8,307 bases of DNA from JBDKTK01 sp039680225 (GTDB taxonomy: Bacteria; Desulfobacterota; Syntrophia; Syntrophales; UBA4778): the NCBI GenBank assembly GCA_039680225.1, contig JBDKTK010000199.1, forward strand, positions 1 through 8,307. Reading direction: 5' to 3'. Shown in pieces: positions 6,570-8,307 of this stretch. A program made the translations under genes and the position numbers. The notes beneath the pieces were generated by a model that was not told where the DNA came from, made no database searches, and saw nothing but the letters and a program-made list of their open reading frames with translations. The stretch's first letter is position 1; every line of letters starts with the position of its first letter.

Positions 6570-6598
6570 TTGCCTAAACGTCAAATAATTGATATACC
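6570..6598 (+). promoter_or_regulatory. Possible sigma-70 type promoter before the FabZ-like gene
   Basis: TTGCCT (6570-6575) and TATACC (6593-6598) are separated by 17 nt, each matching four of six consensus bases, in a stretch clearly more AT-rich than its surroundings. TATAAA at 6609-6614 is an alternative -10 but lacks a well-spaced -35. This would allow the dehydratase/ACP/ketosynthase part to be expressed apart from the first three genes. The support is weak. Confidence 0.3.
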
Positions 6599-6632
6599 CT
6601 CAAAACAGTATAAAACAGGCAAGATCAAGCTG

Positions 6633-7025
6633 ATGGTGGATTCCAATAAAGAAAGCGCGCAGGAAACCTGGCACCTCCTTTCTCCCGGTAAACCTGGGCC
6701 GGACGGCTCTGTTACCGCAGAGGTTCACGTAGGCGCCGCTTCGCCCTGGTTTTCGGGGCATTTTCCGAATGAACCGGTCCTTCCGGGAATTGCCCTGCTT
6801 GCGATGGTAAGCGAGACGATCAGGCGCCGGCAGGCCGAAGCGGGAAAAAGGGCAAGGATTTCGAACATCAGAAAAGTCAGGTTCCGGTTGCCGGTCAGGC
6901 CGGGTGCGTTTTTATCTTTGAAATTGACGTCCTCGGATAAGGACAATATCGCAGTCTATCAATTCAGGATTGCCCTGGATGGGGAAACTGTCTGTACCGG
7001 TTTAATGGACGCGGAACTGATGTGA
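6633..7025 (+). CDS. FabZ-like hotdog protein lacking the usual catalytic acid
   Basis: From ATG 6633 the product has 130 residues, a little short of typical FabZ. An open frame extends back to a TTG at 6570, but its sequence does not look like the family. The ribosome site is weak (AGG at 6617-6619). Seen: SGHFPNEPVLPG (41-52), the central-helix entrance of FabZ/FabA hotdog dehydratases, with catalytic His43. In FabZ the partner Glu lies 14 residues after that His (Asp in FabA); here that position is Ala57, and the nearest acid is Glu61. The Gly of HFPG is Asn46. The C-terminal half (VRFRLPVRPG and following strands) fits the hotdog sheet. Family members dehydrate 3-hydroxyacyl-ACP. The altered site suggests weak or changed activity, such as isomerase, thioesterase or a structural partner. 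The ACP and ketosynthase genes follow. Confidence 0.85.
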   Translation: MVDSNKESAQETWHLLSPGKPGPDGSVTAEVHVGAASPWFSGHFPNEPVLPGIALLAMVSETIRRRQAEAGKRARISNIRKVRFRLPVRPGAFLSLKLTSSDKDNIAVYQFRIALDGETVCTGLMDAELM

Positions 7026-7196
7026 ACGCGGCCGTTTTTTTAAGTCAGGCGGATTGCGGATGTCTGCAAGCCGGGGCAGGAAATTCGGCCGTTGGCTTTC
7101 TTGATAACCTCTCCGGTACGACATCTTTTCAGACCCGTTCAGCTGAAAAAAAATATCGCCTTGAAAGGACCCCCTTGCGGGAGGCTAAAAAATTTT
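7026..7196 (+). other. 171-nt gap between the FabZ-like and ACP genes, no confident gene
   Basis: This is the longest stretch without a gene inside the second module. It holds a short imperfect palindrome followed by T residues (7025-7042), A- and T-runs at 7144-7153 and 7187-7196, and the ACP ribosome site. A GTG-started frame of 64 codons (7022-7216) overlaps it but resembles nothing I recognise and runs into the ACP gene. The segment probably acts as a leader, or is the remains of a lost gene. Confidence 0.4.
7179..7184 (+). promoter_or_regulatory. Ribosome binding site of the ACP gene, distant and possibly folded
   Basis: GGGAGG (7179-7184) lies 12 nt before ATG 7197, which is longer than usual. 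The C-run just upstream (7170-7174) can pair with it around TTGC, with one bulged A, giving a small hairpin that could mask the site. Confidence 0.5.
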
Positions 7197-7457
7197 ATGA
7201 CGCGGAAAGAGATTGAAACAGCCATACTTGAATATTTCCGCAAGGAATTCGAAATCAATAATCCCTCAATGGCCGATGATTTGAGGGAAGTGCACGGGTT
7301 CGACAGCATCGACGCCCTGGAGCTTCTCATGGAAATAGAGCACCTGCTGAAGACCGAACTCACCCAGGAAGAAAAAAAGCGGGCCATGGATATCCGGACG
7401 CTCGGACAGGTGTGCGACTATGTCGAGATGCTGTCCAGGTCCAGGCAGGCCGCTTAA
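7197..7457 (+). CDS. Acyl carrier protein
   Basis: The 86-residue product is a typical small carrier protein. Seen: FDSIDALELLMEIE (from 35), with Ser37 as the predicted 4'-phosphopantetheine attachment site in the DS(L/I)D motif, four-helix character, and an acidic second helix for partner docking. It would tether acyl intermediates for the ketosynthase 15 nt downstream and the FabZ-like protein upstream. ATG 7197 is chosen because it starts just before helix 1. The frame is open upstream to 7092, but that extension is basic, not ACP-like. It is unlike a housekeeping AcpP in having a long variable N-terminal part and a basic tail, so a dedicated pathway ACP is likely. Confidence 0.9.
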   Translation: MTRKEIETAILEYFRKEFEINNPSMADDLREVHGFDSIDALELLMEIEHLLKTELTQEEKKRAMDIRTLGQVCDYVEMLSRSRQAA

Positions 7458-7472
7458 AGATCAGGGGTCATC

Positions 7473-8307
7473 ATGGAAAGAAGGGTCGTCATAACCGCTT
7501 GTTCGTCAATTACCCCGATAGGCCGGTCCCGCAGCGAGATCCTTCACAGCCTCAGGAACGGCGTCTCCGGAGTGAAGACGCTCAGGGATGACGACGTCCT
7601 GACGAAGTACATCCACTCCAGGGTCTTCGGGACGGTCGATTACCCCATTGAATACAACTTTGCGCGCCAGTTCCGCAAGACGCTGGGCCCCGTCGCCTAT
7701 TACGCCTGCCAGGTGGTGAAAGAGGCGCTGGAGGCGTCCGGCCTGGAAAAAGATTTCATAACCTCGGGCCGGCTGGGGGTCGCCTTCGGCTCGACGCACG
7801 GGAGCCCCACTGTGCAGAGGTCGATTTACCGGACTTTCTTCACCGGCGAGCACGCGGGCTACAAATCCATCGGCGCCGTCGATTACCTGAAATCCATGGT
7901 CCATACGACGGCCGTGAACATCACCAAGATGTTCGGCATCACGGGCCGCGTCATCTCATCGTGCACGGCCTGCACGACGAGCAGCCAGTCCATCGGCTAC
8001 GGCTACGAGATGGTCAAGTTCGGGATGCAGGACGCCATGCTCTGCGGGGGCGCGGACGAGTACGACACGACGACTGTGGCCGTCTTCGACAACCTCCTTG
8101 CCTGTTCGACGGCCTTCAACGACAGCCCCAGTTCCACGCCGCGTCCTTTCGATGTGAACAGGGACGGCCTGGTCGTGGGCGAAGGGGCAGGGGTCGTCCT
8201 GCTGGAAGAGCTGGAACGGGCGAAGGCGCGGGGGGCCGAGATCCTCGGCGAGGTGATCGGGTTTGCCTGCAACAACAACGGGGGCGACCTGATCCTGCCG
8301 AACATCA
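7473..8307 (+). CDS. FabF-like beta-ketoacyl-ACP synthase, 3'-truncated
   Basis: AGGGG (7463-7467) lies 5 nt before ATG 7473, and the frame is open to the window end, giving 278 complete codons of an expected 400 or so. Seen: VVITACSSITPIG at the N-terminus, where FabF usually has VVTG-G-SPIG; GVAFGSTHGS; the nucleophile motif TACTTS with Cys167 (a second Cys164 precedes it); LCGGADE; and RPFDVNRDGLVVGEGAG. The two catalytic histidines would lie beyond the end. Family members condense malonyl-ACP with an acyl primer. The full active-site Cys context argues for a condensing enzyme rather than a chain-length-factor-like KS lacking Cys. The gene follows the ACP by 15 nt, so they probably work as a pair. 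The segment CNNNGGDLILPN at the window end is unlike common FabF proteins and may mark a specialised subfamily. Confidence 0.92.
   Translation, partial: MERRVVITACSSITPIGRSRSEILHSLRNGVSGVKTLRDDDVLTKYIHSRVFGTVDYPIEYNFARQFRKTLGPVAYYACQVVKEALEASGLEKDFITSGRLGVAFGSTHGSPTVQRSIYRTFFTGEHAGYKSIGAVDYLKSMVHTTAVNITKMFGITGRVISSCTACTTSSQSIGYGYEMVKFGMQDAMLCGGADEYDTTTVAVFDNLLACSTAFNDSPSSTPRPFDVNRDGLVVGEGAGVVLLEELERAKARGAEILGEVIGFACNNNGGDLILPNI

Noticed and set aside
5796..6584. Minus-strand open frame of 262 codons opposite the deacetylase
   Set aside because: It mirrors the codon pattern of the well-supported deacetylase gene and encodes nothing recognisable.
7025..7042. Possible terminator after the FabZ-like gene (AACG-CGGC-CGTT followed by T residues)
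   Set aside because: The stem is only 4 bp, and the ACP and ketosynthase that follow clearly belong to the same pathway.
7022..7216. Small 64-codon frame starting GTG at the FabZ-like stop
   Set aside because: The 4-nt overlap is tempting, but the translation has no recognisable features, has no clear ribosome site, and overlaps the start of the ACP in another frame.
1..8307. tRNA, rRNA, CRISPR arrays, insertion sequences or integrase genes
   Set aside because: I saw no cloverleaf-like segments, regularly spaced direct repeats, transposase motifs or attachment-site duplications in the window.

Overview
The window suggests a GC-rich, Gram-negative, probably anaerobic bacterium, most likely Desulfobacterota (former Deltaproteobacteria) or a neighbouring lineage. 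The reasons are codon use, purine-rich Shine-Dalgarno sites, an intergenic palindromic element of the CGTCATTCCCG type, and the two gene sets it carries. This placement is inference and no taxonomic marker gene is present. All genes seen are on the + strand. They form two modules separated by a strong intrinsic terminator at 2677-2706.

Module 1 (1-2651) is a compact partner-switching regulatory operon. It runs: the catalytic domain of an RsbU/SpoIIE-type PP2C phosphatase (5' end outside the window), an RsbW/SpoIIAB-like GHKL kinase, a STAS anti-anti-sigma protein, an unusual protein with a ribbon-helix-helix-like N-terminus fused to an acetolactate-decarboxylase (ALDC) fold, and a second STAS protein. 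Genes overlap or lie within about 20 nt of each other, so co-transcription is likely. No sigma factor is present, so the output target is unknown. The ALDC-like fusion inside a phosphatase/kinase/STAS cassette is the most unexpected gene arrangement here.

The intergenic region 2652-2860 holds the terminator and then a two-hairpin palindromic repeat bounded by CGTCAT/ATGACG.

Module 2 (2861-8307, continuing beyond the window) looks like a specialised lipid or acyl-chain biosynthesis cluster. It encodes a phytoene-desaturase/carotenoid-isomerase/retinol-saturase-like FAD oxidoreductase, a B12-binding radical SAM enzyme, a membrane-anchored NodB-type deacetylase, a hotdog protein resembling FabZ but lacking the usual catalytic acid, an acyl carrier protein, and a FabF-like ketosynthase cut by the window end. 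The first three genes are translationally coupled by 4-nt overlaps. A CrtI-like enzyme, a B12/radical SAM protein, and FabZ, ACP and FabF homologues together recall the gene sets proposed for ladderane lipids in anammox bacteria and related clusters elsewhere. A plausible model is that ACP and ketosynthase build or extend an acyl chain, the FAD enzyme changes its desaturation, the radical SAM enzyme does radical chemistry (methylation, cyclisation or C-C bond formation) on it, and the deacetylase acts on a sugar-containing head group. The product cannot be read from the sequence.
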